A stretch of 64,000 bases of DNA from the NCBI GenBank assembly GCA_035578175.1, contig JAQMRL010000006.1, forward strand, positions 23,719,506 through 23,783,505, in the 5' to 3' direction. A program made the position numbers and the translations under genes. The notes under the pieces are model-generated. The model saw only the letters and a list, made by a program, of their open reading frames with translations. It was not told the origin of the DNA and searched no databases. The stretch is from Catonia carolina. Its lineage: Eukaryota > Arthropoda > Insecta > Hemiptera > Achilidae. This document shows positions 39,725 through 52,048 of the stretch, piece after piece (within the stretch, counting starts at the first letter, position 1; each line of letters opens with the position of its first letter).

Positions 39725-40963
39725 TACAGAGGAGGTTTACATCTCTGACAAAATATACATTTTTGTGTAATTTTATGTGTTATAATGAACTGATAATGTA
39801 GTAAAGCTAAAAAAGTATTATTAATTGGTATTATGTTGGTTTTAAGAACTAATTTTATTTTTAAAAAATTTTAATGTATCATGAAATTTATTTCATAGAA
39901 CATATACCAATGGGTATCACTGTTCTTTTTCATTTATTTATTTTTATTTTATTTTTTTTTCCTTGTCATCCTTTGTTTACTGTCATCTAATTTGCTCGTT
40001 GTATCTTCGTATATAGTTGCAAATAAAGTTATTAAAGTTAAAACGTTATTAAATTTATTAAAGTTAAAGTAATTAAAACGTTCATTGAACAGTGGATACA
40101 AAATTTAACAAATCAAATTTACACAGGCAATCAAACCATTACAATGGCACAGTCAAGTATGTCTGACGTTTCATGAAAGTCTGATTTTTAAAAATGGTGT
40201 ACAGAATAAAAATGTTGATAGCTAAATTTTAGACTTTAACTTTTTTATTTCCTACTTCGTAAACGCTGAAAGTTAATATTTGGAAAATGTTCTTTTGAAA
40301 CCTTATTAGATTAACTTTTTCCAAATTTTTGGTTTAATTTACCGTACATTTAAGCAACCCAGTCAAAAAATGTATGCCATACAACATTGAACTTCATTAA
40401 ATAATGATTGAATCAGTCATTTCAGAAAGCCAAAAAGTCAAGAGACTTTTTGGATTTTTTTATTGGCTTTAACTTTTGGAAAAATTAAAAACTTGTAATT
40501 TGTTATGGTTCAATTAAAAAAATATTAAATAATATAAATTGTCAGAGGGCTGTCCTCTGTAATGAACAATATACTTTTGCCTTTTTAAGGCAAGCCAGTT
40601 TAAAAAAAAATTGAAAATTTAGAATTAAGGTATTTCTGAAATAAATTGGAGTAAAACGTAACTTACATAGTTTTCTGCTTAATACATTGTAAGACCAGAA
40701 GAAAATTGTGTTGTACAATAGTATTCATATATTTATTTCAGTAGTTTACATTGTGCAATAATAGGTTTCTGCAATTATAAAATTTGAAATTTTTAACTTC
40801 AAGAAAGAAAAATGTTGGTTTTCAGGGTTATTCACGTTCTTCATTGTTCTCATAAGCAGTAGTTACACACATTACGATAATATTTTTACATAAATTTTTT
40901 TATGCGCTCTTCCACTAGAAAGTAGAGCTTAAGTTTCAAATGAACATCCACTTTAATTTTTTA
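39725..40963. other. AT-rich non-coding DNA
   Basis: About 1.2 kb with no recognised genes. 'CTTTTTAAGGCAAGCC'-type short repeats only. Confidence 0.4.
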
Positions 40964-41062
40964 CGAGGGCTATTCAGAAAGTAGGGAACGTTTTGTAAAT
41001 AAACAAAAACTATGTAAAAGAAAAAAAGTTTATTATATACATCTGAAAGAGTGACTAAAATA

Positions 41063-41430
41063 CTACTTTTCTACATAGTCACCAAGCAAATTGAGGCACT
41101 TGTCATAGCGGTGGACAAGCTTCAAAATTCCTTCGTCATAGAAATCCGCCGCCTGCGACCGCAGCCACTCAGTGACGCGCGCCCGGAGTTCCTCGTCGTC
41201 GTCGAAGCGCTGTGTTGCTAGCCAGTTCTTCATTCTTGGAAACAAGTGAAAATCACTCGGTGTAAGATCAGGACTATAGGGTGGATGAGGGAAAACCTCC
41301 CATTTGAATGAATCAAGGAGTTCTTTTGTGCGGTTTCCGTGTGAGGTCGGGCACTGTCATGAAGAAACAAAATTTTTGACGACAACTTTCCTCGGCGCTT
41401 GTTTTTAACTGCTCTCCTAAGGTTGCGCAA
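41063..41430 (-). pseudogene. Mariner transposase C-terminal half (minus, left arm and spacer)
   Basis: Minus strand: LRRAVKNKRRGKLSSK, LFLHDSARPHTE with the second catalytic Asp, a frame change near 41320, then FPRMKNWLATQRFDDDEEL and the C-terminus YDKCLNLLGDYVEK ending at 41063. The third-Asp block is damaged. Confidence 0.88.
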
Positions 41431-41455
41431 TGTTTGGCAGTAGAGTGATTTTCAC

Positions 41456-41641
41456 TTGTTTCCAAGAATGAAGAACTGGCTAGCAACACAGCGCTTCGAC
41501 GACGACGACGAGGAACTCCGGGCGCTCGTCACTGAGTGGCTGCGGTCGCAGGCGGCGGATTTCTATGACGAAGGAATTTTGAAGCTTGTCCACCGCTATG
41601 ACAAGTGCCTCAATTTGCTTGGTGACTATGTAGAAAAGTAG
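41456..41641 (+). pseudogene. Duplicated mariner transposase C-terminus (plus, right arm)
   Basis: 61-codon open frame FPRMKNWLATQRFDDDDEEL…GDYVEK, the inverted duplicate of the left-arm coding sequence with one extra Asp codon. It cannot be functional alone. Confidence 0.9.
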
Positions 41642-41742
41642 TATTTTAGTCACTCTTTCAGATGTATATAATAAACTTTTTTTCTTTTACATAGTTTTTG
41701 TTTATTTACAAAACGTTCCCTACTTTCTGAATAGCCCTCGTA

Positions 41743-43423
41743 ATTAAAAGTAAACACTTTATATCCTTAAGGATAAGCTTTTTTTAGTGTTATGCATTAC
41801 CTAAGGAAAACAGAACTTAACTAAGGAAATTTACCTAAGGAAAACAGAACTGTGATTTTTGTAGGGATGGTGTGTTTACATTCAGGTAGTTATATTCAGG
41901 TAGTACATTCAAGTAGGAGTGGCGGTGATTTTTTGGTCATTATTTTTTCATAGGCAAGAGAAAGTATTCAGAGTGCTTCACAGTGAATTTTTGTTATAAA
42001 CTTAGCAAATTGTAATGTAGGCGATATTCAAAATTTCAAAAATGTATAAAATATTTCTTACATAATTTTTTACTGAGTATATAAAGGTATTTACTTTACA
42101 TCAACAACTAAAGCAGTAACGCTTTAAAGTATCCAATAATGTAAAGAGCTGTACAATTGACAATACAACATATCCTATTATACAGGACAATATAATTCTC
42201 CAACGTGTGATATATATTCTGTGTTATTAAGATAATTGTGCCTAGAGACCTTCATTTATCTTTACTGCTGTCATGCAGACCTATTTCTATGCTAATAATT
42301 TCCTTGAATGTAATATGGTAATAACTTAAACCTATATTATTAATTCTCCAATCCGTAAGAATTTGGGTCAATTAACCTGTTACGTATTACTTAACACACT
42401 CGGTAATTAAATAAGCCCCAAACGGAAATTGGATTATTTTTCATTTACAGTAGGCTGCACTGACTTATCTGCTCCAGTAATATCCCTACTTCAGTTCTCT
42501 ACTTTCATTCAATTGTCATTTTGGCCTGAAATGCACCCTAAATCTTTAAAGAAATTTCCATTTGTTACCAATTTCAATGAGAAAACATTGAAAATCATTC
42601 ATTGATGCTAAACTAAACGCTGAAGAATAAGTGCTTAAAATAAAAGTTGTAGGTTTTTTATTTCCTACCCTATAGAGAAAGTAAGAAACAAGGGAAATGG
42701 AAAAACAATGGTTTACAATATATTATGAAAAATATAAACTATAAATCTATAAATTATATTTATAAGAAAACACGTTTTTCAATTACTTCTTTCTATTTAA
42801 ACATAATGTTATCTTTAAAATAAACTAAATCTTTGATGTTAAACTTGCAGATAACAATAACTCTTCGTGTAAATATAACAAAGGGATACTCATTTAATTA
42901 ATAGTACTTAACTTATAATTATAATGATTATGAATGAAACGGATTATCTATTGTGTACAATTTATTAACTTTTTCATATATAGAATCTATTATCTTTGTA
43001 GAATTAGGGCAAGGATTATAATTATATTTTCACATTTCATAATCTAGCACAAATCCAGCAGTAAGTTATGAACTTTTGTTCTATATTTCTATATATTTTC
43101 ATTTACGTAGACGATATATATTTCAAGAATACCTGACTTATTATCACGGAATTTTATACATATTATTCTCAGGATATACCGAGAAATATGACGGGGATTA
43201 ACTCTTTCAATGTAGATTACTCTTCATAATATTTATGAAAAATAATTAGTTTTTGTTAGTATTTGCAGTATTATAGGCACAAGAACAATTCAGCTATTTA
43301 TAAAGTACTGTAAAAGTGCAAATTTGTACACCTACGGCAGAAAAATATCTACTAACGTTTAGCAAACATTTGGTGCTGTACCAGACGGACAGAAAATACC
43401 GTACTTTCTCAAATATAGAGCGT
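41743..43423. other. AT-rich DNA with small R900 fragments
   Basis: Contains a tandem 'TTACCTAAGGAAAACAGAAC' pair (41785-41850), an R900 terminal scrap 'GGCAAGAGAAAGT' near 41953 and an R900 scrap near 42600-42690 ('AAAATAAAAGTTGTAGG'). No genes seen. Confidence 0.45.
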
Positions 43424-43787
43424 ACGCCAAATAAGGTTGTCGGGTTTCTTCATTGCGCAAAAGATTTAATTTTGTAATGGCGCACTCGATTACCTCACCG
43501 AGTGGTGGGGGTCAGTGCTGTACCAGCTGTGATCAGAGTCACGTCGCTTTCGCAATATTATAATTATATCAGCTCACCTAAAAATATTAGTCTGTAATTT
43601 GTTGCATGTGGTAGGCGTTAATTGTTGTATACTATGTTTAAAAATTAATGTTTTTAACGTAGATAATAGATGATAATTTACATCATTTAAAACATGTGAT
43701 TTAATAGGCAGTTTAGTACTAAGACACAAAATCTACCGACTGAATCCGAACTGTTCGTGCAGCTACACCGGCAACCTTATTTGGCGT
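43424..43787. mobile_element. Candidate MITE, ~364 bp, 20-bp TIRs
   Basis: ACGCCAAATAAGGTTGTCGG (43424-43443) and CCGGCAACCTTATTTGGCGT (43768-43787) are inverted repeats with one mismatch. The interior is GC-richer than the surroundings and non-coding. No clear target duplication. Confidence 0.65.
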
Positions 43788-43884
43788 CCGGCCTAGTACG
43801 CGTTAATTAATTGTTGTATACAAAGTTTACAATTATTGAGGAATACAAAGTAAGCACTATGTATGGAAAAATTCTCGAGGTCTG

Positions 43885-44260
43885 TGTTCTTGAAGTTATT
43901 TTTTTTTTGAATTGTGGCCTTAATATGTATTTCAGAGCTAATGTATAAAATTAAAGTTGTAGAAAATTGGAAACCTACAAGTTTTATACCAGACATTTTT
44001 ATTTACAATGCTTAGTTTTGCGTCAATTAGTGATTTCTTTGTATTTTTCTCATAAAAATCGGTACCGGTGTATCAAATAGATTTTTTTCTACAAGCCTAG
44101 TTTAGCTTCGATTAGTAAGTTCAGTATTTTTACGTTATACATATAGGTTGGTTTCGATTTTACGTCATTCACTCATGATTAAAGGTTATATTTTCAGTTA
44201 TTTACATTGGAAAAATATTCGTGTAAGTGTTTCAACCCAGATTTTTATTTGACACTGAGA
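43885..44260 (+). repeat. R900 copy E (partial)
   Basis: Right-hand part of the family: AAAGTTGTAG block near 43950, 'TTAGTGATTT' blocks, and a decayed end 'CATTGGAAAAATATTCGTGT' near 44204-44225. Confidence 0.65.
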
Positions 44261-44749
44261 ACATCACGTACCATATATACATACAACATAATAATAACAC
44301 GTATAATACAATATACGTATAAATAAATACTCGTAAAATAAGCTAGAAACAAAATATGTAATATCATTAAAAAAAAGTAAAATGTCCATTTACATTAACA
44401 GTTTAAGTTCAGGTATTTCTTTACTCCTAACCGAGTACACCATTTCGTTTTAAAATAGTAGATTCTGTCTTTTGTTTAGCCTTCATATTCCAGATAGTTT
44501 TTACATTTATTTAAGGCTCTGGTTTTTCTCTTAAAAAATTAGATTAAGAAGCTTGTATTTTTTTATTTATTTATTATTTTTTGCAACAGCCCCAAAGAGT
44601 TTGATTCCGTATTATAGTTATACAGGCTTAAGTAGGCCTATACTATTAAAACATTTTATTTTCATACTTAAATTTACTCTAACTTTTTCTGTAATATAAT
44701 AACTATTATACCTATTATTATAATATTATAACTATCATGCATTTTGTTC
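44261..44749. other. AT-rich non-coding DNA
   Basis: Nothing recognised. Confidence 0.4.
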
Positions 44750-44876
44750 GTAAATGTTTCAGTCATATAAATGGGTGACCATATTATAAGAACCAGAACT
44801 ATTTTTTGTAGCCCTGGAACAAGCAGATCTAGGGCAAATAATTCAAAAATTCACTTACCTGTTATGGGCAAATAAA
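44750..44876 (-). repeat. R400 fragment, copy 4 (5' third only)
   Basis: Minus-strand 5' part of R400: '…TTTTTTGTAGCCCTGGAAC…' to 'CTGTTATGGGC'. The 3' two thirds are missing or decayed beyond recognition. Confidence 0.7.
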
Positions 44877-45884
44877 ATTATTTATTTATTATAACATTTT
44901 AGACGATTAGTTAGTTCCAGACTAGTAAATTTTGTTACTGCTTCATATTAATCGTTAATCTAGCCAGAAATCTAGAAACGTTACTTTATCTTCTTCTGGA
45001 ATATTTCCCTTATTACGAGGAAGGAAGTGACATGTTCGAAGGAGTGTGAACGATGTGAAGGTGTAATCTGTAGGGTCTTTGAGAAAGTAAACGGTTTTCA
45101 GATGTCCTGTGTGGTAAATAAAATATTCCCCACGAGGGATTCGCCAAATTTGTGGTATACTAAATACTCCACACAAGCTGAATACCGAATTTGCTGTGAA
45201 TAAAATGAAGTCAATAATCTTGTACAAATTCTATTTAATAATTTATCATATTTTACAGCATGTACTTTAATGTTTAATGTTTTCTTGTGTATTAAATTAT
45301 CACTTATTTAATTTATTATTTTAAATATTATTATGTCCCATTCATTTTTTAAATTCTACGTCGTTTTAAATGTCATTTTACTTTTATATTGTTTAGTCTT
45401 TTAAATATATATTAAGTTAAACTTTTTCACTAAGATGTGGACCATCCATCCTGCTCGATGTCTGGAACCACAGTCCCCATCTTCTTCACAAAATTCATAG
45501 TTATTCTTCTTATAGTTTCCTAGCAACCATATAAATAACTCTCTTTTCAATATTTTTTTGTAATATAAATTAAATAGTTTTAAAAATGTTTACCTTCCAA
45601 TCAGCTGGAGTTTGTTTATACTTTCAACTATAGCAAACATAAACAGACTTTACTGTAGCCGGTTTGGTTCGTTACACCTGGAGTATTGATGAGCAATAAT
45701 ACTTTTCAACCCATTAAGAAAGCCTCGTTATTGATCTTTCTAGTAAAATTTCGGTGGTTCAAATCAGCATGGGATGTTATCCTTTACAAATAATAAGTGT
45801 CTTTTTGTATTATATTATTTAAATACAAAATCTTTCATATTCTATTTGAAACCTACATATATTCGTTCGTACAAAAGATTCATT
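44877..45884. other. Non-coding DNA, weak R400-like scrap
   Basis: Around 45035-45115 there is weak plus-strand similarity to the R400 middle ('GATGTGAAGGTGTAATCTG'). A 90-codon open minus stretch (44955-45227) overlaps it and is probably fortuitous. Confidence 0.35.
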
Positions 45885-46012
45885 CGCAACAAATACCTGG
45901 TAATACGCTGAGAAGGCTCAAGCGTCGATAGGCAAGAGACTTCTCCGAAACAACTAGTGCGATTGAAGCGGTGATTTCAGCACTATCAAGTCTGTACAAG
46001 TAATTAATTTGA
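45885..46012 (+). pseudogene. LINE RT C-terminal scrap
   Basis: Plus frame reads QQIPGNTLRRLKRR, a stop, then ARDFSETTSAIEA, resembling the Jockey/R1-like C-terminal 'GNPPRRLKRRWPRDLL'. Confidence 0.5.
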
Positions 46013-46594
46013 CTACCTATAATTTTAATTTGTTAATTGTTATTCTATTAACAGATTGTTAATAAACAAAATATATATTTAAAAAATTCAGAATAAGGAA
46101 TATAATTTTGTTCACGTAATTTTTTTCTTTTGTTACAGGTAAGAATTTTGTACAATGTACCTACATAGTGCATGCATACTGGGACTATCAAGTAAGCGAA
46201 CTTTGTAGTATTTTTTCCACTTGTCATGTCATTAAATCTTCAATTAGGTAGGCTATCATGTATTTTCTATTACATGTATATTTGTTTTGTAGGTTATTTT
46301 ATTTCCAGGTTACGTTTCTGCTCGTAAGTTTTTATATTTATAACTATTTAAATTATATTTTCAGGATATTGATTTTCGTTTTGTGTGGTAATGCACATTT
46401 TTGGTTAAATATTTTAGTATTTTCGTAATAAACTGTTTTCATTTGGTTGGATAATGAAGTCGTCCTGGAAATCCAGTTAGTTAAATAGGCTACCTGGGTG
46501 ATTTAAATATAAACTACATTTCCCTAAATTAAAAATAATTTAAATCAATTTTAATAAATTTAATAATGTAAGTAAAATAATAAAATAAAAATTA
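46013..46594. other. AT-rich non-coding DNA
   Basis: Nothing recognised. Confidence 0.4.
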
Positions 46595-46935
46595 AAAACT
46601 TCTACTGTACAAAGCCATATTGAAACCGCTGTGCACTTATGAGTTACCGCTTTGGGGATCAGCTGCCAAATCGAATCTTGCTATCATCCAACGATTCCAG
46701 TCAAAAATTTTACGAATTATAAAAAATGCTCCGTGGTATGTAACAAATGATCCGTTGCATAAGGATATACGTGTCAACACCGTGAAAGAAGAAATTACGC
46801 AGCTGAGCTCTAAATATCAAGAAAAATTAGCAGATCACCCAAATTCTTTGGAGCTTAATTTACTTGAAAATAGCTAAGACGTAACACGACTAAAACGAAT
46901 AAAATTGCTTAAATTTCCGTTTAGATTTTCAGACT
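46595..46935 (+). pseudogene. Jockey-like RT C-terminal relic
   Basis: Plus strand: YKAILKPLCTYELPLWGSAAK, LAIIQRFQSKILRIIKNAPWYVTN, VKEEITQLSSKYQEKL, LELNLLENS, a stop, then TRLKRIKLLKFPFRF and a stop. 5'-truncated; close relative of 47976-48206 and 30888-31232. Confidence 0.85.
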
Positions 46936-47561
46936 AACCTACATTGTAAATAGTTGAAATTAATATCAACTTCAACATTATTTCTATTAACATCATCTTT
47001 TTCCTCTACGGATTCTACTATCACTGGTATTAATTTTTTTACCTTTTCTATTACTGTTATTAACCTAATATCTAGTTAATGTTTTAAAAAATTATACATG
47101 TTTTTTTTCTTTACATGACAAAGAAAATTACTTCGTCATGTAAACACTTTCATGTTATTTACTTATAGTTTTGTTTTTGAACTGATTGTAAATAATCTGA
47201 GATGTTAGAAAACAAATAATTTAAGAAAAGCAGGTTTTTATTTTAACATTACAGTTTATTCACAATCAGTTTAAAAATACCTAAGTAAATATTACGAAAG
47301 TATTTGCATGAACCAGTACCCAATGGTATTGGTTAAAAAAAAAAGAAACTCCAGTATTTACAATTTTTGAAAACATTGAATCTAGATGAAATATGAACAA
47401 CAGTAAAATAATAATTTAATAAAAATATGAGTGATGATTATAGAATGAGTAGAAGGACATGATGGTATAAAATAACATGAACTTAAGTAACAATATAGGT
47501 TAGGTAGTTATTAAGTAAATCTGAAAGGAAGGACAAGTAATTTTTTTGTCTTGTTAAGTCT
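46936..47561. other. AT-rich non-coding DNA with a small hairpin
   Basis: TTTACATGAC…GTCATGTAAA (10-bp arms) near 47111-47145; otherwise nothing. Confidence 0.45.
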
Positions 47562-47569
47562 ACGCTATT

Positions 47570-47975
47570 GTGTGTTGTTGTTTAGGTCATCAGCCTAAAT
47601 GCTATTTGAACCTTTTGAACCTCTAGAGGCTTTACTAAGAAAAACGAGTAGTGAGCTAATTTATAACTGCCTTCCACACTAAACGGAAAAGTAAAAGTAT
47701 GCTTATTAGCATTACAAGCTCTCTGAAAAGCATCTACTTTCCCCTCTGCAAATGACACTTTCACTTCATTCACAACAGGGTCTGACTGTAAAATGAAATT
47801 CATTACTCTTAGAGAATAACTCTGTATATTTTAAACCTATACCCATCCTGTTTATAAATGCTGCAGTCATATGATTGGCTGACCATGTGTTACGAAACAG
47901 AACTATTTTTTGGTAGACTTGGAACTAGCAGATTGAGTGCAATAAATTCAACACTTCACTTGTCTGTTATGGGCA
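47570..47975 (-). mobile_element. R400 retroposon copy 5, inserted in an RT relic
   Basis: Minus-strand full-length copy. Flanks AGTCTACGCTATT (left) and AATCTTCGCTATT (right) match 11 of 13 and look like an aged target duplication. The RT relic continues on both sides. Confidence 0.82.
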
Positions 47976-48206
47976 ATCTTCGCTATTATCAATTAAATTA
48001 AGCGCCAAAGAAATCGGATGATCTTTTAATTTTAAACATAGCTGCATATTGTCTTCTTTCACGGTGTTATCACGTAAATCCTTATACTGCATATAATTTA
48101 TCACGTACCATAGAGCATTTGTAGAACTTTTGATTGGAATCGTTGGATGATGGCCAGATTTGATTTCATAAATGAACCCCAAAGTGGTGGTAACCCACAA
48201 ATCCAC
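47976..48206 (-). pseudogene. Jockey-like RT relic split by R400
   Basis: Minus strand: a decayed IIQRFQSK region, NALWYVINYMQYKDLRDNTVKEDNMQL, then DHPISLALNLIDNSED up to the R400 junction. The continuation (TRQKKLLVLPF-like) lies at ~47525-47560 left of R400. Confidence 0.75.
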
Positions 48207-49029
48207 AATGTTTTCAATATGGGGTTTTTTACGAAAAGAGTAATAAATCTCTAATAACAGCTGTGAACGTCAAAAAACTTACAAAACGTAAAAAAGCTTT
48301 TAACAACGCCATATTTGAAAATATTATGAAAGGTTTATTTTATTCTTCCAACTGGTATAAAATAAATGCAAGTGTAATACGTCAAAACATTTTAAGTGCA
48401 TTTTGTTTTACGTCAGATTGATTGGACGCTGAATGCTTGATGTAAACTATCGACGCGCAAAAATACATCAAATATAAACGCAAAATACTTTCATATTCAT
48501 TCCCACAAGTCAACAAGACTTAATAAATATAATTTATGATGAGTTTGACTTAAGTAGCAGATTTGATAAAGATTGTAGCAGTCAGATTTGAGGCTACATT
48601 TTTACAAAGAGATGTTATTTATCGTAACATATTAGTAAGAATAATAAAAATTTTCAAAATTCTGAGAATAAATTTTGATTTATTCATAATATGCATTGTT
48701 TCTAAATTTAAATAAAATAAAACGTTTATATTAAATAAATGAAAATCAAATGTTTCATAAAAAAATAATAAGAATTGAAAATGTTTTGTCGGCACTAAGT
48801 TACCGTGCCGTACAGACGTTTTTTTGTTGCTAGAACATTTTTTTGATATAAAGCCTGATTACATGTCTTATGAGATAATATACGAGTATTAAAGAAAAAG
48901 TTTCCACCTAAAATTTAGAAGAATTAATCAATGAAAAATTTATGAATAATATTATTTTTGTATGTCGAGGGAGACATTTTGAATTTTTTGATGTATAAGC
49001 ACAGCTCGAATTTATTAATTTTGTTTGTA
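48207..49029. other. Non-coding DNA
   Basis: About 0.8 kb, AT-rich; no gene or repeat recognised. Confidence 0.4.
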
Positions 49030-49424
49030 CTGTTTAGGTCAACAGCCGAACGGCTGGTTTGAACCTATAGAGCGGTTTTTACTAATTAAAAACGAGGAGT
49101 GAGGTGGTTTACTATTGCCTTCCTCACTGAGTTGAAAGAGTATGCTTATCAGCATGCTAGGTTTACCTAAAAGCACTCACTTTCCACCCTGCAAATGATA
49201 TCTTCACTTCATTCACCACAGGGTCTGGCTGTGTAGTAAAATTTATTACTCCCAGAGGAGATAACTCTGACTAGTGTTTTCTACACCTCAACATCTTCTG
49301 TTCTTTGATAGTTCAGTCGTTTAATTGGCTGACCATGTGATAAGAAACAGAATTATTTTTTGTAGCCCTGGAACTAACAGATCGAGTGCAAATAAGATAA
49401 CACTCCACTTACCCGTTATGGGTA
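49030..49424 (-). repeat. R400 retroposon copy 6
   Basis: Minus-strand full-length copy. Flanks 'AATTTTGTTTGTA' and 'AATTTTGTTTAGTA' suggest an aged ~13-bp target duplication. Confidence 0.8.
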
Positions 49425-50500
49425 AGAATTTTGTTTAGTATCTGAATTGTATAGAAACAGCAAGCAAGATCGCCGAAGGTAAGGGACAATAATCGATCTA
49501 AGTAAATAAATAAATAAAGACCGCTACAAGATTAATCTTTTAACTTTATTAAAATAAAACATTAATTTTATCTAAAATAAAATAACGTTGAAAAGTCACG
49601 TTGACTTTTGTGTTACTTCGTATTCATCAAGTCCTTGAATTAAATGTATTGTGAAGGTAAAATTGTTAGTTCTAGTTTAGTGTAGCGAAAAGAAACAAAA
49701 TTTAAGCAAATGTTCTTTTTTTTTATTTTGGTGCATTTTAAAGATTCTATTTTTATATAATCTTTAATTGTTTCGTATGTTAATTCACTTTTAAATTAAA
49801 CAAATGATATGAATGCTGTTTGGAGTAGACATCTAAGAAATTGCTGTTTGTACAACTAAGGGAATACATACAATAAAGTGTTTAGTACTAATTAATTACT
49901 ATTATGCATTAGATGCAGTTTCAAAAACAGTCTAAACATTAATGATTAAAGTATTTGAATTTGTAGGAAGATTTGTTAGAAAGTTAAGAGTTGTTTGGTT
50001 TACCGTATATTTATTGTTATAATCTGACAATAGATTGAAGAGAGGAAGTTCCTGTAGAGACATTTCAACAGTTTGATGGTAATATTGTTTATTTTTGTTC
50101 TTGTCACGGCAGATGAGTCAGCATAACCGTTGGGAGAAGGTGGTGACACATTTAAGCGTTCACAACTTTATTAAAAGTTAAGTTTGTTTTCATAAGCTGA
50201 GTTAAGTTTAAACACGTTTATTTAGTTTAACTACCCTTATTTATTTATTTATCAAACTGAGTGGGTTTCAAATAAGTTTTCAGTTGACTTTTTTTGTTTT
50301 TAAGTTTCTTTTATTATACGGAGGTACTGTTTAGTGGATACGAAGATAATCCACTATTTTTTTTTAAATTCTCAAATAAGTTTTAACTGTTGTGTTTTAA
50401 GGTTGTCTTTTACTATGTATAAGTACTGTTTAATAGATACGGAAAACAATACACTAATACTGGTTTTTATTCAAATGAGTATCTAATAGAATTTAACTAC
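49425..50500. other. AT-rich non-coding DNA
   Basis: About 1.1 kb without recognised features. Two diverged ~70-bp direct repeats around 50290-50360 and 50385-50450 share 'TTAAGTTTCTTTTATTATAC'-like and 'GTACTGTTTAGTGGATACG'-like text. Confidence 0.4.
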
Positions 50501-50574
50501 GCCGCATTGGCGTAGTTGGTAACGTGCTTGCCATTCATCATGCGGTCGTGGGTTCACCAAAAAAAAAAAAAAAA
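50501..50574 (+). repeat. SINE1 head joined to poly(A)
   Basis: Carries the tRNA-like part 'GCATTGGCGTAGTTGG' to 'GTGGGTTC', then jumps into a run of 15 A. The body is missing. Confidence 0.75.
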
Positions 50575-50811
50575 TGGGTTAAAACAAAAAAATTTTAACA
50601 TTAAATTTTACTAAAATTGTACATTGGAATGTTGGGTTTGTTGTTATTTTAGACTATACAATGTTACATAAGTCTATATTCTACAAATGTTACATTTAAA
50701 GAGTATTCTTTGTAAGATATTGTAATTTAAAAAGTCCTGTGCAGAATAAAACGCGTGTTGGTAAAAAGTCTTTTACTTCAGTTTAAATTTTTTTTTAAAT
50801 TAAGGAGTCTT
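50575..50811. other. Non-coding DNA
   Basis: Short AT-rich spacer. Confidence 0.35.
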
Positions 50812-51240
50812 ATTTCAGAAGGTAATTTTTTAAAAAACCTAACGGGATTATAGTGAATTCTTTTTGAGAACTTTGAAGTTCTACATTTTTTAATTCATCA
50901 GACATCGTTGTTGAGAATTTCATAGTTTTGATTGTACTTATTTTTTTTTTGTTTGTACGTAACACTGTGTTACGTATTTTTTCGAATTTTAAAATTTCAA
51001 ATGTATAAATATTTTGTATGCAAAGAATCTGAAAGGTGTTTTGTTGAGATGCCCCATTGCGTGACCCCATAGCTGACTACAAGGTGAAATAACGCAAATA
51101 AGTAAATATCTTATCTTCTTCCGGCAAGATTTTACGGAGATTTACCAAAATAAAACACACTGAGTTAAATAGGTAAGATATATGTGATTTCCAGGTTAGG
51201 AGCTCATTTATGTAAACGCCAAGACACTTGTTGTTCTCAT
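50812..51240 (-). pseudogene. CR1/L2-like LINE RT relic
   Basis: Minus strand: KCLGVYINELLTWKSHISYL (~51160-51225), ILVNLRKILPEEDKIFTYL, then after a frame change VVSYGVTQWGIS (~51045-51080), and a further block '…NIYTFEILKF…' resembling the 'LPSLYIYEILKF' region of CR1/L2-type RTs. It differs from the Jockey-like relics elsewhere. Confidence 0.7.
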
Positions 51241-51928
51241 AATACCAATGATAGTCAGTTGATTATTGATAATATCTAATAATATCAAGAAACAATGAAG
51301 AAAATATTCTTTTTTTCATATATTTTTCGGTTTACGTATAAAAGATAGATATAAAACAGCTTTTAAGAAAAACGACAAAGGGAAAATATTATGTTCTAGG
51401 AAAATGTTCACAAATTGAAAACAACTCTTTACTTTATATAATAAATCTCTAGCAGAAAAATGAACGAGACAAACAGCATAAGGTTTCTTAAGGTACCCTT
51501 AGAATAGGTGACAATTTTAACCTTTACAAACGTAGAACCATACATCTTTTCAAGTTTTAGTATCTGTACCTTTTCAGCTAACCGCATTTATTTTCTTCCT
51601 TTTCAGTTATACTTTATTCATTGAGTCAAGGTTTGGAATTTTAGTTTACAATTTTTATTTCAAAATTGGTCTAACGTTCTTAACACTTTTATAAAAATTT
51701 AATCGTAGAAAACGTTTTCAATTTACATTTGATTCATAATTTAACAAAACTTTATTGTGTTATGAAACCACTTTAATTATTTTGTTGATACATTTCGTAG
51801 GTTCTGATAATTATTCCCAAAAATATATTCTAGACCAAAGTTGTTAAAATTCTTGCAGGATAGTTTTGTATTTTTTACACAGATTGTTTTCCATAATCAT
51901 AATTTAAAGTGGATTTAATTTTTTGTTT
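51241..51928. other. AT-rich non-coding DNA
   Basis: Nothing recognised. Confidence 0.45.
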
Positions 51929-52048
51929 TTTTTTAACGTCCGATGTTCTGCAATAACTGATAATGCAGACGGTGAAGGATGAAATATTTTTTTTTGTAAC
52001 GTGTGAAAATATCCCGTGCCTAAATGGGATTCTAACCCATGGGATTTA
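51929..52048 (-). repeat. SINE1 copy, minus, 5'-truncated (variant body)
   Basis: Reverse complement begins near the decayed B box (GGGTTAGAATCCCATTTAGG), then 'TTCATCCTTCACCGTCTGC', and ends CGGACGTTAAAAAAAAAC. Same subfamily as 26623-26749. Confidence 0.7.

Larger units (their letters stand above)
40964..41740. mobile_element. Fold-back mariner derivative with ~295-bp inverted arms
   Basis: CGAGGGCTATTCAGAAAGTA at both ends, TA at 40962-40963 and 41741-41742. The left arm 40964-41257 and right arm 41444-41740 are near-perfect inverted copies (one extra GAC triplet and one substitution seen). The 186-bp spacer holds the preceding part of the transposase on minus. The TIR plus the transposase 3' end was therefore copied in inverted orientation, replacing the 5' half. 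Confidence 0.92.

Noticed and set aside
39084..43423. A full pogo element between 39084 and a distant right end
   Set aside because: I found no inverted counterpart of CAGTGGAGCGTCAG, so only the terminal fragment is called.
44955..45227. 90-codon minus open frame
   Set aside because: Overlaps a weak R400-like scrap; composition and context do not support a gene.
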